From Pipra filicauda (taxonomy: Eukaryota > Chordata > Aves > Passeriformes > Pipridae), in the NCBI RefSeq assembly GCF_003945595.2, contig NW_024104293.1, forward strand, positions 616,501 to 680,500: a DNA stretch of 64,000 nt, in the 5' to 3' direction. The first letter of the stretch is position 1. Every line of letters begins with the position of its first letter. This document shows positions 29,001 through 39,100 of this stretch, one piece after another. The notes under the pieces are model-generated. The model made no database searches. It saw only the letters and a list, made by a program, of their open reading frames with translations, and was not told the DNA's origin. The position numbers and the translations under genes are program-made.

Positions 29001-32000
29001 ACCAACCAAGCTTGATAAGTTTTCGTTGGTTTCTGTGTCAATGATAACTGATTCCATTTCTTCCTTAAATACACTTGTTTTAGAGACATTGTTTTTCACT
29101 CCCTAATCATAGTTAAAACCAAACAGAAAGCTGAGAAATATGCTGGAAATGACAGCTGTATGAGGGGGGCTGGCATAGATAATGGAAAGGGTCATGGCCC
29201 ATAATATCTTTATATGGAACCCCAGGGGAGTTTTGGAACCTCTCTTTTAAACGCCTGGGTTGCATTTTTATTTTCTTCCTCTCTACAGTAATTTATAATG
29301 GAAATGAGACAGTGCTAAATGACACTTGGACTCTTAAACCTAATTAAAGAAATCACAGCACTTGGCAGGTCTCGCTGTCTAAGAATGTCTGTACAGCAGG
29401 GCTGCTCTCAGAACTGGAAAATACTCTGTCAGTAGCCACGTACAAGGGTCTGATCACGTCTGAAGGAGTCCTCTGATCACTGGGAAGAATCCTGTCCGAT
29501 TTGTGCAAGTTTTCACACAACCGTAAGGGATTTTTGGCAGCAATCTCCCCTCCAGATGTATCAGGCAGAGTATTAGACTTCGGATTTGAAAAGCTGTTCT
29601 GGCAGTGGGGTTTGCCTGAGACTCTCAGCTGTCTTGATTGTTGATTTTTAGATATTAATTACAGTTAGTAGAAAAACTACTGACTCTCTGCACTTGGTAG
29701 TTTGCTTCCCCTGTCCTCCAAGGTGCTGGAGCCAAAGTGCATGGGAGGTTTTATATGTGACCAAACCCACTGTGGCAGTTTCTGACAACACACCTTGCTC
29801 CTGCTTAGTACACTGATCGCTAACTGCTCTCTTCCCCTTTTTGGTTTCTGAAGAAGTCCCTGCTGGAAAAACCATCAGAATTGATGTCTCAGTCATCGTC
29901 TTTCCTGTCCCTCAGTGGCTTTTCTCTTAATCAGGTAAGTGAGAGTCAAAGTCTGCTGCCATTTGCCGTTTGACCTTGCTGTCAAACTAGTGGAAAACCT
30001 GAAAGAAATCCTTATGGAGGCCTAATTTCAGTCTGTATCAGCCTTAATCTTTGCCTTTGTCGGTTGTCTTCCCAAATTCATTAGCTGTAATGGTGCAGAT
30101 GTACTGTTGAATCTTGATGAGTTCATGAGCCCCTTGCTTTTAGTAGAATCATGGAATAGACTGAAAAGGTGCATCTCAAGAGTTTTTATTTCCTGAGCAG
30201 AGAATGACTTGTTTTCTTCCAGAGAATTGAGCAGGATCTCAATACAACGTCTCTGAGTACTGGGAATTTAAAGATTTTGTGAAGGCTTTGCAGTCCAGTC
30301 AGGAAAAATCAGTCTTGGTTCAGAGTGTGATGGATTTAATGTGATGGATTAAATAAAATAGAGAAGATGGGGCTGTGCAGTGAAAAAGGAGTTAGGAAAT
30401 ATTTTAATCTAGAATTGTTTCCTTTATACATTCTCAGTGTTTGAAATAAATCCAACACCTAAACATTCTGTTTGGGTTTTTTTCAGGAAAGATATCCAAA
30501 CAACAGCATGTTCAATGAGGTGTATGGGAAAAACATGAATACCAGCACAAAAACAGAAGTTACCCCCTCAGTTGCCCACCAGGAGACTTCACTCTATTCT
30601 CTCTTTGAAGGGACTCCATGGTCTCCATCCCTTCCAGCCAGCTCAGGTAATACTGGTGTGGTATTTCTTGTCTAGTGATTTAAGAGGATTTGAGTTAATT
30701 CTAAACCGACTGCAAGTTATATGTAACTGGAAATTTAAAAAAGGCAACAAAACCCCAAACCTGCTTGACAAGGTCTCTGAAGGTTTCTGTTTTTCTTTAT
30801 ATATTCTCAGATATGAGGGGATTCTCTAATTAATATCAGAGAAGAACCTGGATTTTAATTTAAGTAATTGAGCAAGATAAATGTTGTAGGAGGTGTTAAA
30901 TCCTGAAATCTCTTAAACTTGGTTTCCTGACAGCCCTTTGGGAGTAGGGCTTTAACTCAGACATCCATATACTTTCAGTGTTGCTTTTTCTGGAAAAAGC
31001 AGGAAGAACTGGATTTCATAATCTAGAGATTTAAAAGGGACAAAACGGTATGACTGAAGAGTATGGAGGAAAATAAGACAGTTGTGGGTTTTGTTAGGTT
31101 GTTTTTTTATTGTTAAGCAGCCTACAAAGCACACCAGTTTCTTCATTATTAATTATCTTAAAGGCATAAACCATAACTTTTTTATTATGATTTTATTCTC
31201 ACTAAAAATCCAGAAGAGTATGAGAGGAGGAATTAGTTGAATCTAAGACATGAGTAGATTTTAGATAACATCTGCACTGGATGAGATGTTTGATTGCACT
31301 GAAACTCTTGCAACCAACCAGGAAAAGCCACTGTGGGTGAAATGGAGGGAGCTGCATAGCGCTTTTATTCTAACAGGTTTTTGGCTCACATGGCTTCAGC
31401 TTTCTCTCCCTTCACCTCTTCATTCATTCTGCTCTGCCTGCAGATGGGCTTCATGCTCACTCTCCTCTTTTGCTCAGTTTTGGGTTCTGGTCTTTTTAAG
31501 ACTCACAGAAGTGTAAAACATTCTCAAACTTGGGAGTTTGAGTTGTAAACTTGTGAACTCCTCAAGGTCTAATCTGATTTTTTTTTTATTGGGCCAGCTC
31601 TCATAAGGCTTCCTGGGTTTTGTGTTCTTGTAAATTTTTCACTCAGAACTTCAGAATTTGCATTACACTCGTGTAATGGAGGGAATAAAAACTGCCCTTC
31701 AGCATTGGAGCAAAGTGGATGATGGCAAAATTTGCAGCAGCACTAAGAAATTCAAAATTGGGAGGCTCCTGCTGTCTCTGCTGACTGTTTTCCTCTCGCC
31801 TTGTAATCACCAGATCATTCGACACCAGCCAGCCAATCTCCTCACTCCTCCAACCCCAGCAGCTTGCCAAGCTCCCCTCCTACCCATAACCACAATTCTG
31901 TTCCCTTCTCCAACTTCGGACCCATTGGGACTCCAGACAACAGAGACCGGAGAGTCGCAGACCGCTGGAAAACAGATAAGCCAGGCAAGTGCTGGGTTCC

Positions 32001-32865
32001 AGGCTCCTGCAGAGCCATCAGACACCGGCAGCTGATGGTGTTTGCTTTGCAGTGGTTTTGCCATGTCCCTCTGAACTTGTATTTCTCCCATTTTAGCAAT
32101 GGGAGGGTTTGGTCTGGACTATCTCCCAGCAACATCGTCCTCTTCGGAGAGCAGCTGGCACCAGTCCAGTGCTCCCGGTGGCACCTGGGCAGCCCAAGGC
32201 CCTCCCGCCATGGAGGACTCCTCAGCTGTGCTCATGGAGAGCCTGAAGGTAGGTTTGGCTGAAACTGTGCTCAGGAATGGGTCTGTGGGGCCTGAGGATC
32301 CAGTGATGGGCATTAGGCTGTTGCATGTGTCAGAGTTCAGTGTCAGAAGCTGAGGGTTTTTCCTGTAGATTTGCTTATGCAGGCAGTGTGGGAGGTGTCG
32401 CCAGCGCTGGAAGACATCACAGTTTTCCAGTTCCTGCTGGTTTTGAGTGTTTTGTGGATCAAGCCCAGGCTGGCAGAACTGGAAGGAATTATAAGATTTA
32501 CTTTGACTAGTCTAAAATTAGTAATAGTTAGCGTGGGATGAATTTTTATGGTAATGAGGATTCTGTAGGAGTTGAAGGTTCTTCCAGGGAGCCTCTTTTT
32601 AGAAGGCCTACTTTGAAGCCTGGGTAACTTTCATGATAAGCCAGGTATGAGTGACAAAGAAGGAGAATATAGGACTCTGTCTCTGCTTTCCCATCTGTCA
32701 GAGGGGGGCTGTCTAGTGCGGGAGGTGCTAGTGTTGGCTCTTTGTTTTTAGTCCATCTGGTCCAGTTCCATGATGCACCCTGGCCCCTCGGCCCTGGAGC
32801 AGCTGTTGATGCAGCAGAAGCAGAAGCAGCAACGTGGACAAGGCGCCATGAACCCGCCGCATTGA
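5037..32865 (+). CDS. SMG7: SMG7 nonsense-mediated mRNA decay factor (22 coding exons; 5' exon outside window)
   Basis: SMG7 is a cytoplasmic adaptor of nonsense-mediated decay. With SMG5 it binds phosphorylated UPF1 and recruits mRNA decay enzymes. Twenty-two exons join in phase from the last base of codon 10 to a TGA at 32863-32865. Numbering assumes ten upstream residues, as in human. The N-terminal 14-3-3-like/TPR part and helical domain span about residues 1-497. The known phosphoserine-binding residues K66 (codon 7403-7405) and R163 (codon 11470-11472) are both present. The C-terminal half is low-complexity, rich in Pro, Gln and Ser, with a run of seven Gln near 24636-24656. All exons together give about 1193 residues, longer than the roughly 1137 of the canonical human isoform as I remember it, so one or more frame-neutral exons (27319-27468, 29854-29934) may be cassettes. 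One intron is GC-AG. Identity is near certain; isoform choice is not. Confidence 0.96.
6272..6389 (+). CDS. SMG7: SMG7 coding exon 3
   Basis: This exon encodes D21 to L60, starting DSKLGPAEVW. The acceptor is gctcag and the donor gtaagt. It is the first helical part of the 14-3-3-like domain. Confidence 0.93.
7150..7206 (+). repeat. TATACA-type microsatellite in SMG7 intron 3
   Basis: This is an imperfect TATA/CATA alternation between SMG7 exons 3 and 4. Confidence 0.7.
7387..7519 (+). CDS. SMG7: SMG7 coding exon 4 (contains K66)
   Basis: This exon encodes W61 to Q104 and begins with the last base of L60. It carries K66, one of the two basic residues known to hold the phosphoserine of phospho-UPF1. 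The donor is gtgagt. Confidence 0.94.
10447..10618 (+). CDS. SMG7: SMG7 coding exon 5
   Basis: This exon encodes L105 to I161 plus one base of A162, including LGIISNKQTHTSAIV. The acceptor is tttgtag and the donor gtgagt. Confidence 0.94.
11468..11539 (+). CDS. SMG7: SMG7 coding exon 6 (contains R163)
   Basis: This 72-nt exon encodes A162 to N185 (ARYRNQTSQAESYYRHAAQL in its first part). R163, the second phosphoserine-binding residue, is the first complete codon. The donor is gtgagt. Confidence 0.94.
12565..12715 (+). CDS. SMG7: SMG7 coding exon 7
   Basis: This exon encodes Q187 to E235 with the TPR-like motif GDHLTTIFYYCRSIAVKFPF. The acceptor is ccctcag and the donor gtgaga. Confidence 0.94.
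13052..13187 (+). CDS. SMG7: SMG7 coding exon 8
   Basis: This exon encodes R237 to K281 (SDFIKAFIKFHGHVYLSKSL within it). The acceptor is aatgtag and the donor gttagt. Confidence 0.93.
15027..15189 (+). CDS. SMG7: SMG7 coding exon 9
   Basis: This exon encodes R282 to F335 plus one base of M336, part of the helical domain after the 14-3-3-like fold. The acceptor is ctgcag and the donor gtgagt. Confidence 0.94.
16270..16426 (+). CDS. SMG7: SMG7 coding exon 10
   Basis: This exon encodes S337 to R387 plus two bases of Y388. The donor is placed at gtgagt (16427) and not the nearby gtagtg, because only this choice gives the conserved DERRYIWPW across the junction. Confidence 0.9.
17513..17583 (+). 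CDS. SMG7: SMG7 coding exon 11
   Basis: This 71-nt exon encodes I389 to N411 (IWPWLISLLNSFQPHEEDLS). The acceptor is tttacag and the donor gtaagg. Confidence 0.93.
17904..17964 (+). CDS. SMG7: SMG7 coding exon 12
   Basis: This exon encodes T413 to F431 (TPLPEEFELQGFLALRPSF). The acceptor is ttgctag and the donor gtgggt. Confidence 0.93.
18630..18749 (+). CDS. SMG7: SMG7 coding exon 13
   Basis: This exon encodes N433 to P471, a basic stretch with GQQRRIRQQRL near the end of the folded domain. The acceptor is atactag and the donor gtaagt. Confidence 0.93.
18983..19418 (+). CDS. SMG7: SMG7 coding exon 14 (longest)
   Basis: This 436-nt exon encodes L473 to Q617, from the end of the helical domain into the basic linker (KNDGKKDNNKRKNETKKC). 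The acceptor is tcttcag and the donor gtaagc. Confidence 0.93.
22978..23122 (+). CDS. SMG7: SMG7 coding exon 15
   Basis: This exon encodes V618 to P665, including ASSSQFIPIHHPGAFPPLPS. It begins in phase 0 after gcatcag. The donor is gtaatt. Confidence 0.93.
24326..24717 (+). CDS. SMG7: SMG7 coding exon 16 (Pro/Gln-rich, polyQ)
   Basis: This exon encodes F667 to Q796. It is strongly Pro/Gln-rich, with a run of seven glutamines (GCC CAG x5 CAA CAG), longer than the run I recall in human. The donor is gtaaac. Confidence 0.93.
25445..25810 (+). CDS. SMG7: SMG7 coding exon 17
   Basis: This exon encodes Y797 to E918, including SKQLWNPPQVQGSLGKIMPV. It is in phase 0 at both ends. The acceptor is gcctcag and the donor gtaaga. 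Confidence 0.93.
27319..27468 (+). CDS. SMG7: SMG7 coding exon 18 (frame-neutral, possible cassette)
   Basis: This exon is 150 nt, exactly 50 codons, in phase 0 at both ends, with an acidic LEEEEELIFSNPPDLYPALL core. The acceptor is tcactag and the donor gtatgt. Skipping it would not break the frame. Confidence 0.9.
27821..28087 (+). mobile_element. CR1 LINE 3' fragment in SMG7 intron 18
   Basis: This fragment shows the typical avian CR1 3' end: GTGACAGGACAAGG, then CAGGTTGCCCAGAGAAGC, CTGCCCATGGCAGGG, CCCTTCCAACAC, and the terminal ATGATTCTGTGATTAT repeat. It is sense with respect to SMG7 and 5'-truncated, as is usual for the family. Confidence 0.92.
29854..29934 (+). CDS. SMG7: SMG7 coding exon 19 (frame-neutral)
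   Basis: This 81-nt exon has 27 codons (KSLLEKPSELMSQSSSFLSL first) and is in phase 0 at both ends. The acceptor is ttctgaag, with a weak last triplet, and the donor gtaagt. Confidence 0.9.
30487..30646 (+). CDS. SMG7: SMG7 coding exon 20
   Basis: This exon encodes E996 to S1048 and one base of D1049, including QETSLYSLFEGTPWSPSLPA. The acceptor is tttttcag and the donor gtaata. Confidence 0.92.
31814..31984 (+). CDS. SMG7: SMG7 coding exon 21 (GC donor)
   Basis: This exon encodes D1049 (part) to P1105, including PFSNFGPIGTPDNRDRRVAD. The donor reads CAG then gcaagt, a GC-AG intron. The phase to the next exon and the conserved KPAMGGFG junction leave no GT alternative. Confidence 0.9.
32097..32248 (+). 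CDS. SMG7: SMG7 coding exon 22
   Basis: This exon encodes A1106 (part) to K1156, starting MGGFGLDYLPATSSSSESSW. The acceptor is ttttag, closing a 112-nt GC-AG intron. The donor is gtaggt. Confidence 0.92.
32752..32865 (+). CDS. SMG7: SMG7 last coding exon with stop
   Basis: This exon encodes the C-terminus SIWSSSMMHPGPSALEQLLM through GAMNPPH, then TGA. It matches the SIWSSS-type human C-terminus. The acceptor is gttttag. Confidence 0.93.
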   Translation, partial: SIWSSSMMHPGPSALEQLLMQQKQKQQRGQGAMNPPH

Positions 32866-35060
32866 GACAGAGGAGGCAACCCTTGCAAACGACGGCTCCA
32901 TAAACCATGGCATGTTGGGTCTGCGGGACTGGCCCACACGGTCCTGTGCAGGTGGCAGCCCTCTCTTCTGTTCCTTGCTGTCAGGAGGGCGTAAGTGCTC
33001 CACCGACCCACTGAGTGTGCACAAAACGTCTGCAGTGCAAGCAAACAACATCAGGAACTCTCCCATCCCTGGGCCCTTTGGAGGGAGAGAGGAACTGCTG
33101 TTTGGCTCACTCAGTAACCCGATATCACCGCCTCTCACCTTCTCCATCGTGCATGTCCCCAGCCACATGGGAAGTAAAAGCTGAGAACGAAGGGCAGATG
33201 GGAGAAGCCAATGAGAACTTCTCAATCTTTATCCCCTCTTTGGGGAGATACAATAGGAATCCATTAATGATTGCTTTGCTGACTGAGAATGTAGTTGAAA
33301 TTACTCCTAAACATCTTTATTACTATCTCAGTAGTAAGATCACACTGAATTCTTCCGTACACAGACGTGCTTCATAGTCAGTGTGTAGCAATGAAAGCCC
33401 CAGTTGCTGCTCTGGTCAGAGGTGGTTGGTGGCGAGGTGGGGCTCTATCTCCTGGGCTAGCGAAGGAGTTTCATGAAGGAGAGTCTGGCACTTGGCACTG
33501 CTTCACCCAGAGGCTTTGGCCAGCCCACGGGTGGGTTAGAGACTCCAGCATGAAATGCCCTCCTCTCAGTAGGTGTTTGAGCTATAATGGGTGATGTGGG
33601 GCATCGCAGCACTCTGCTGAACAAGCAAGTTAACTGCTATGGGGTTTTCAATTAATGTGTGATTCCTGTACATTTTACTGTAGCATAGTGGCTAGCCCCA
33701 CAAAGGGCAGGCTAGTCTGTGCATTCACGGCCTGACTCATTTTAATAGGTAGGTAGAAAGCTTTCAATGGTTTTCTTTTTTTGTTTTCGGTTTTGTTTTG
33801 TTTTTTTGTTTTTGGTTTTTCCTCTCCATCCTCCCATCTTCGCTGAACGCTCGTAGTTTCATTACCACGTGCAACATCTCGCAGAAAATAATCAGGGGTC
33901 CAGCAGGGCTGGGTAAATCCGACAGTCAGCCTGGACAGTGTGGAGTGTCCACACCCCCAGCAAGGCACAGGTCAGCTCTGCAGAAACCCGTCCCCCCCCT
34001 GCCCCAGCTGCAGCCCCAAGCTTTCAGTTCCAGAAACAAATCCAAGGCACCCATGGACACACGTGTGTGAACCGCACATGGAAACGGCATAGTGCTGTTC
34101 ATAGCTGAAAAGGTGCAGAAGGGAAAAGGAAAAACGTTTTATTTGCTATTTATTAGGGGGAAGGAAGACTGGAAGCTTCGTTAAAGGACAGCGTTTTTGT
34201 TAGGTTTCCCAGGGAAGTTCCGGAAACAATCTCAATGTCCATTTGCTGTGTTTAGCAGTAGGGGTTTGTGTGATGATTCAGGATCTCTGGACTGGAATTC
34301 AGATGCAGAGCAAAGCACATGCAGGAGCTGAAGTGAGACTGGAGTCTGGGCAGCTCCAGAGAACACGAAAAGGGAAGGCGGAGGAGACCGATACCCCTCA
34401 GGGGTAGGAGCAGCTCCCCCACGAGCTCCACCTTAGCAACATCACTGTTCTGTGTTGCATTTCGAAGCTGTATTTCCTTTAACAAGTCCAAAAAGTGAAG
34501 TTCCCACCCGGTGGTAATACAGCCCACCCCTGTGTGCTTCCCTCCGGCTCTCCCGGTGTGTGTCCGAGCTGTGCACCCCGGCAGCTGCGACATTCCAGTG
34601 TTTGATCCGTCACTGACTCTTGCACCCCAGACGAGCTAACCAGGTTCTCCATCTCACTCCCGGCAGTGCCTGGTCCAGCCGCACCGTTCCACTTGTGCAT
34701 GAGCGTCCGGCCTCGGGAATGCTCCGACTGCCCTCCCGCCCTCCAGCACCTGGGGGAGCGAGGCGAGGGGCCCCCAACACAAACTGGTTTGTGTCGTAAG
34801 CTTTTTTTTTGTGTTTTTTGTCTGTCTGTGCAAGAACTGCAGCTGCTGAAATCAGCTTTGCCTTTAATTAAACCATGTTCTCTCCATCCAGGTCTGTGTG
34901 TAGCATTTATTTCCCATGTGACTTGGCTGCAGGCCTTTAAAAACACGTTATTTTTCTGGAGGAGCCAGAAGGTTTGAAGTTGTTTTTTTTTTTAATTATT
35001 TTTTTTTCCCCCTCATATTTGAAAGAGACCTAAATAAATCACAGTGGTTCTGGCTTGGGC
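32866..35060 (+). other. SMG7: SMG7 3' UTR (inferred)
   Basis: This is non-coding sequence after the SMG7 stop, up to the first canonical AATAAA at 35033-35038. It includes a T-rich GTTTT-type tract at about 33769-33820 and an ATTAAA at 34867-34872. A long 3' UTR is plausible because NMD-factor mRNAs, SMG7 among them, are known to be feedback targets of NMD. The end point is a guess based on the signal. Confidence 0.55.
35033..35038 (+). terminator. Candidate poly(A) signal of SMG7
   Basis: This is the first canonical AATAAA downstream of the SMG7 stop. A second lies at 35339-35344, so tandem polyadenylation is possible. Confidence 0.5.
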
Positions 35061-36045
35061 TTGGTGCAGATAATTGGATTGTGGTTTTGTGCTGCCCGTG
35101 TAGCGTGTTTTACATACCAAACCAAAAATCTGGGATGGGGGAGTAGCTTGCAAAGCTCCTCTTCAGTTGCAGACCGAACTTGGTAGGACACAGATCCTTC
35201 TGCCACTGACCTGCCTGCAGATCAGGATGTTGGCTGTTTTCATACTTCCAAATGTGTCAACAGAAAACGCCAGAGATGTTCTTGGTTTGAAATGACAGGT
35301 GTTTGTTGTATCCAGGCAGCTCTTCAGAAATAAATATGATATTTAGGTTATTGGCTCACTGGGGTTGTCCAGGACCTGTGTGATGGAATCTAAAGTGGAG
35401 AAACTGCTGCCTTTGCTTTGGAGCAAAGCTCTGAGATTGCAGGCAGTGTGTTTCTAAGTTATGGTCTCTTCTGACTGATCAGAAAAAGCTTTAAGAAACA
35501 ATGGTGAAAAAAGGGTCCGCTTTTATTGGTGGGGGTTGTAAAGTCCCTGCGAATTTGAATTGTGAGTTGGAGCAGGGTGAGGCTGTGTGGTGCCTCCTAA
35601 GTTCTTGGGGTTGGCAGTAATGTTTTAAGGAAGCAAATGCTGTTCAGCCTTTCCTGGTCTGTAGCTTCCTGAATGTCACTTCCCCTTTTGGATCTGCTGA
35701 CAGGGCTGTAACTGCGGATGGCACCGCCCTCTCGTGGGTTTTCCCAGCTCCTGGCATGTCTGTGTAAAAGCTTTGTTAAGGATAGGGCAGGTGGGACAGG
35801 GCAAGTCCAAGGGGCTTGGCAAGCACAGGATTTAGGAATTCCTAACAGGAAGACAATTAGCAACTTCTTAACAAGTACCTGTTTTAGAGAACAACACAAA
35901 AGGTAAAAGAAAATATAAAGCTTTTAATACAAGTAGCAATAATATAACTTCATAATGAAGTTCATTTTCAGATGCAGGGATTAATATGGAAACTTCTTAA
36001 TGGCAACAGTTGAATTTTTTTCCACGACTTTAAGCTCTTCTGAAG
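35061..36045. other. Convergent SMG7/NCF2 intergenic region and NCF2 3' UTR
   Basis: This stretch lies between the tails of two convergent genes. I see no coding exon. The NCF2 3' UTR should occupy part of it on the - strand, down to a poly(A) signal at 35923-35928 (ATTAAA) or 35522-35527 (AATAAA). Confidence 0.5.
35522..35527 (-). terminator. Candidate poly(A) signal of NCF2
   Basis: TTTATT on the + strand is AATAAA on the - strand, about 520 nt beyond the NCF2 stop codon. An alternative ATTAAA lies closer, at 35923-35928. Confidence 0.4.
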
Positions 36046-36143
36046 TCACTTCTCTGGGTCTTCAGCGTTAGGCTGCTGAACAAACGCGGATGGGAAGATG
36101 CCAGTCTTCCCCTTGCACTGGCCTTCTAACCAGTCTTCATTCA
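36046..36143 (-). CDS. NCF2: NCF2 coding exon 15 with stop
   Basis: This exon encodes the end of the second SH3 ([20 protein letters not shown]) and a short tail ending AEDPEK, then TGA at 36048-36046. The mammalian tail is longer. Confidence 0.93.
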
Positions 36144-39100
36144 CTGGAAGAGAAAATTGGCATGGTTTTTGTCACCCCAGGGATGTAGAGGAACATAATC
36201 GCCTCCATGTGCTCCAGACAGGCCTGAGATCACCATTTTAAGGTGCTTCTGCTGATAAGCCTTTGAGCCATGCTAGAGCCTGGTAGAGAGGGGAATGTGG
36301 AGGAAAGGGGATGAGAAGGAGCTAGGAAGAGAGCAAAGCTACAAGGTAAGAAGGAATGCCAAATGGAGGTGGGCTGTCCTCTTCAAAATAAAACTAAATT
36401 GTATTTTCACCTGTTTTCCGAGTTCACATAAAAACGCCAAAACAAACCCCCAAAGCCTCTGCTACCCTTGGTTTGAGTAAAGCCTAGGAGCTCTGAAAAT
36501 CTTGCTGTGGGGGAACCAAATGAGGTGAGAACTACCTTTCAATGGGAAATATTTAGCTCAGCAGTGAAGGGGAGAGTAAGATTTTGGGGTTGGGGAGTCA
36601 TCAGTGCTGTATGGTGCAAATACCAACCTGTAAAATCATAGAGGGGGGGACTGTGATTACTTGTGTACTGCTGCCAAAGCCTGCCAGCCACCACAATTAC
36701 TGACAGAGCTACAGCTAGCAAGGTATCACAATTTTTTTGCCTTCAAACCTTATTCCTGATGTTTTGATTTCACTCAGAGGCCCCATTAAGGAGGGAAACA
36801 TGCCCTGTGTATATAATTCTTCAGCTGGTGGGGGCTTACCAGCAGTTTTTGCTGAAGCAGTGGCTTTGTCCCCTCTGCTGTGTGTTCTGCACAGGCTTGA
36901 AAGGATTCAGCTCAAACATATGTACTAGATCTTGCTGAGATTGTCTCTCTTTAAGCCTCAGTTCTCATAGAAGCACTAAAGACTAATATTTAACAGGATT
37001 CAGGCTAATGGGAGATTGTACCCTTAAAAAGAAAAGCAGACAGGAAAAGGTGCCATGTGAGAGGAATGGGAGCAAGAGCTGCAGCCAAAATGAGGCATCT
37101 CCTTGGAAAAATCCACTGTGAACAGTAAGCTTAAACACAGCTCAGGTGGAACTCCTGTCTTAAATGCTTGGGGAAGGGGGTGGCAGAAACAGGACTGGGA
37201 TGAAAATGTGTTGGAAGTGTGCGTGACACAGAAGTGTGGATGGGAAGCTCCACTAGAGCTGGAGGTGCTCTGCTGCTGCCACACTAGCCTTGCTCTCAGC
37301 AGAGCTGACAGGTCCCTCCCCTGCCCTGTCACAGGAGGAGCACGATTACCTTTGGATAAAACCAGGATCACATCTCCTGCCTGAAATTCCAGGTCTTCAG
37401 GTTGGGTGGCTTCATAGTTGTACTGTGCTACAACTTGGGTTGGTCCCATCTCCTCCGGCGTTGCCTCCTGTGGAGACTCCTCTGGCTTGCTGTCTGGTAA
37501 AAACCCCTCTCCCTAGGGCAGGGAACAAGCTGGTAAGGACACACACCCTTTGGCTTCTCCTTTTTCTTTGTACTAGAACAAGAGAGACAAGCTCTGCTTC
37601 TCCTCCTCGCCCCCTCTTTGCTCCTCTGCCTTTCAGGAGGGCGCTGGCTTGCGCTGGAAGCCACAAGCCTGCACTCGTGGCAAGGAAAGCAAAGGCAGGA
37701 GGGGGAAGAAAAGGTGGCTGCCACCTGTAGTTGTCACTGACCTCTGTGAGGTCGCACCAGACTGTGAGGCAGTTGCCCTTGCTCTGGCTCCAAGCTGTAT
37801 CCAGGTTCTTTGCAGTCAGAGTCACCAGCTCTTTGCTCTCCGCAGGCTTGTACCTGGTGTGCAGGGATGTGGGTGAGGGTGGGAGCCCTGGGAACACGGC
37901 TCTGGCTCCCTGCGACGGGCAGGGCCTCACCTCAGCTCCGTGTGCTTGGGCTGCAGCTCCAGCTTCTTGCAAACCAGGTCCAGGAGCTCCGTGTAGGAGA
38001 GGCCCGGCTCGGCCCTCAGGGCAACCGTGTACTTGTAATGCACCTTGAGGACGCAGGGGCTGGAGGTGGGTGGTTCGGCCTCCTGCGGGCAATAAAGGAG
38101 CTGTCACCTTGTGTGGCTTGGCAAGGGAGGGGAGAGGGATTGGGATGTTGAAACTGTGGTTGCCACGGTTGTGGTTGGTCAGATTGTGCCACCCAAGCTA
38201 TGGCTGGACATTGGCTGGTTGGCAGCCCCTGGAGAGAGCCCAGTAACAGATGAGACACTTGGCACCGAATTGTGGCTTTGGGGTGACCAAATTCAAGCTC
38301 TGTCCACCCTCCAACCCCCTCATTCTTTTTTTCGAGTCGGGAATGTTTTGTTTTCCCATCTCTCTCCCCAGCACGACCATCTGATGCGCCGACCCTGCCC
38401 AGGAGTGTGTGCATTCCAGCCAAACTCCTATTTCTCCCTTCTCGAGTGCCTCAGGTCAGCTAAGATGTTGCAACTGCACCAGGTTAACTAAGATGAGAGT
38501 CCCAAAAAGCAGCTCTAGTTGTCTGGTAAATGCAAGTTTGTGGCACCAACAGGACCTTGGGGTCTGCATTCACAGGATGTTACCTTTGCTGTGTCTCTTG
38601 GCTGCATCACAGTATCAGGAATGTGGTCTGTGGAGGAGGAAAGAGGTGGCTCAGCAGGTGGAATGGGATAAGCGTTGTTGCTCTGTGCCTGAATACGTGG
38701 CCAGATCTCCTGCAGCAACACCAACCAACCCTGGGGCCTGCAGTGGTCCCTTGAAGGGATCTGCATCTGCCACAATGGGCTTCATCCATAAGACCTAGAT
38801 ACAACCACTGAGCAGAGGTTTGGGCTCTGTGCCTTCCCTCTTGCAGGGATGGGAGCTTGAGGGGTGAGATGCCTTTCCTGGGTGGATTTTTAAAAGATAA
38901 ACGCGAGCTGCTGGTTTTAGTGTCTTTTCTCTTAAAATTTCCCTAGATCCACTGTGAAAACTGAAGGCAGTCCCTGTCCTTCACTGGGGCTGTAAAGCTA
39001 AATTTAGACCTCCAGGCAAGGTGCTTTCATGCAGGTTTGTTGAAGCCTCTTCACGAGGATCTGGTCTGCATTTTGGAAGTGCTGTGACGTGACTGTGCTC

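Noticed and set aside
37412..38107. 231-codon - strand frame as a single exon
   Set aside because: It is a read-through joining NCF2 exons 13 and 14 and their introns; splice sites and the homologous protein require separate exons.
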